Shown here: piece after piece, positions 63,679-64,000 of the stretch | Numbering within the stretch: the first letter of the stretch is position 1 | How the letters are laid out: each line of letters opens with the position of its first letter | NCBI RefSeq assembly: GCF_000826545.1 | Contig: NZ_CDME01000015.1 | Location: 186,001-250,000, forward strand | Source: Kibdelosporangium sp. MJ126-NF4 | Lineage (GTDB): Bacteria > Actinomycetota > Actinomycetes > Mycobacteriales > Pseudonocardiaceae | DNA: 64,000 bases | Direction: 5' to 3' | The notes under the pieces: generated by a model | What the model saw: only the letters and a program-made list of their open reading frames with translations | What the model was told of the DNA's origin: nothing | Database searches by the model: none | Program-made: the position numbers and the translations under genes

Positions 63679-64000
63679 TATCATCTCGATAGGGATGATC
63701 CCGGGGTATGCGGAGGGTGGTGAGCAGGTCTTCATGCAGCTGAAACCACACGGTGTGGTACGAGTCCAGCCGGTCGGTCAGGTGGCCGGGCTCGCCGGAC
63801 TCGGCACGGGCAAGGGCCGCGCCCAGTCGGACGCGATAGCCGTCGAACCGCGCCAACCCGGAGGCCAGCACAGCGCACACGGCCTCGGCACGCTGGTGGA
63901 ACTCGCCGAACAGGGCGAGAACTCTGGCGTCGTAGGCCGAGTCGGTGTGGTCGTTGATCCGCTTGACGCCGTCGACCGGTCGCATCTGCCATGCCGAGCA
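63668..64000 (-). CDS. Conserved hypothetical protein, possibly 5' partial
   Basis: 105 residues from ATG 63985, but the frame stays open to the window edge, so the true start may lie outside. The sequence is almost entirely helical ('GEFHQRAEAVCAVLASGLAR', 'DRLDSYHTVWFQLHEDLLTT'), without membrane segments or a recognisable motif. It resembles the C-terminal part of a helical regulatory or binding domain; no family is assigned. Confidence 0.55.
   Translation of the reverse strand, partial: CSAWQMRPVDGVKRINDHTDSAYDARVLALFGEFHQRAEAVCAVLASGLARFDGYRVRLGAALARAESGEPGHLTDRLDSYHTVWFQLHEDLLTTLRIPRDHPYRDDNNI

Overview
The window is GC-rich, with strong GC bias at third codon positions and frequent GTG starts. 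It carries SARP and LAL-type LuxR regulators, SGNH-free alpha/beta esterases of actinobacterial type, a bacterial nitric oxide synthase and LamG/RHS exoproteins. This fits an actinomycete, most likely of the Pseudonocardiales (inference; no rRNA or tRNA is present to settle it).

Layout. 1-13.8 kb: secreted proteins and signalling genes. These are a DUF4394-type protein cut by the window edge, a secreted glycoside-hydrolase-like protein, an esterase, a LAL regulator, a TetR/ABC-2 permease pair with recognisable operators, a two-component system coupled to a secreted peptidase, a metallo-beta-lactamase-fold protein and a reductase-less nitric oxide synthase. 13.8-20.5 kb (minus strand): a five-gene, tightly coupled glyoxylate/serine salvage operon running aminotransferase, GlcD-GlcF-like oxidoreductase, FAH-family enzyme, 2-hydroxy-3-oxopropionate reductase, glycerate kinase. 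It is divergent from a MatC-like dicarboxylate carrier (20.7-22.0 kb), followed by an NCS1 permease.

23.8-36.3 kb: a grixazone-like aminophenol cluster. An aspartate kinase with eroded ACT motifs feeds aspartate semialdehyde to GriI- and GriH-like enzymes, which make 3-amino-4-hydroxybenzoate. GriC- and GriD-like proteins reduce the acid to the aldehyde. A MelC1/GriE-like copper chaperone and a tyrosinase-like o-aminophenol oxidase (GriF-like) then drive phenoxazinone formation. The cluster also has a LuxR regulator, an MFS exporter and a single long reading frame joining a SARP regulator to a BBE-like FAD oxidase.

36.3-63.6 kb: an accessory segment bracketed by two inverted copies of a multi-hairpin repeat element. 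Inside are a lipoprotein, an RHS protein ending in a Hint domain plus nucleotidyltransferase-like toxin, a 2244-residue six-LamG secreted protein, a two-TM protein, a HAD phosphatase and a methyltransferase. There is also a 1981-residue XRE-TIR-pseudophosphoesterase-NACHT-pentapeptide-WD40 protein preceded by a 2H phosphoesterase gene; this looks like an NLR-type defence locus. An ArsB-like transporter, a cupin-like protein and a glycosyltransferase 3' fragment cut by the second repeat copy complete the segment. The last gene may run off the right edge.
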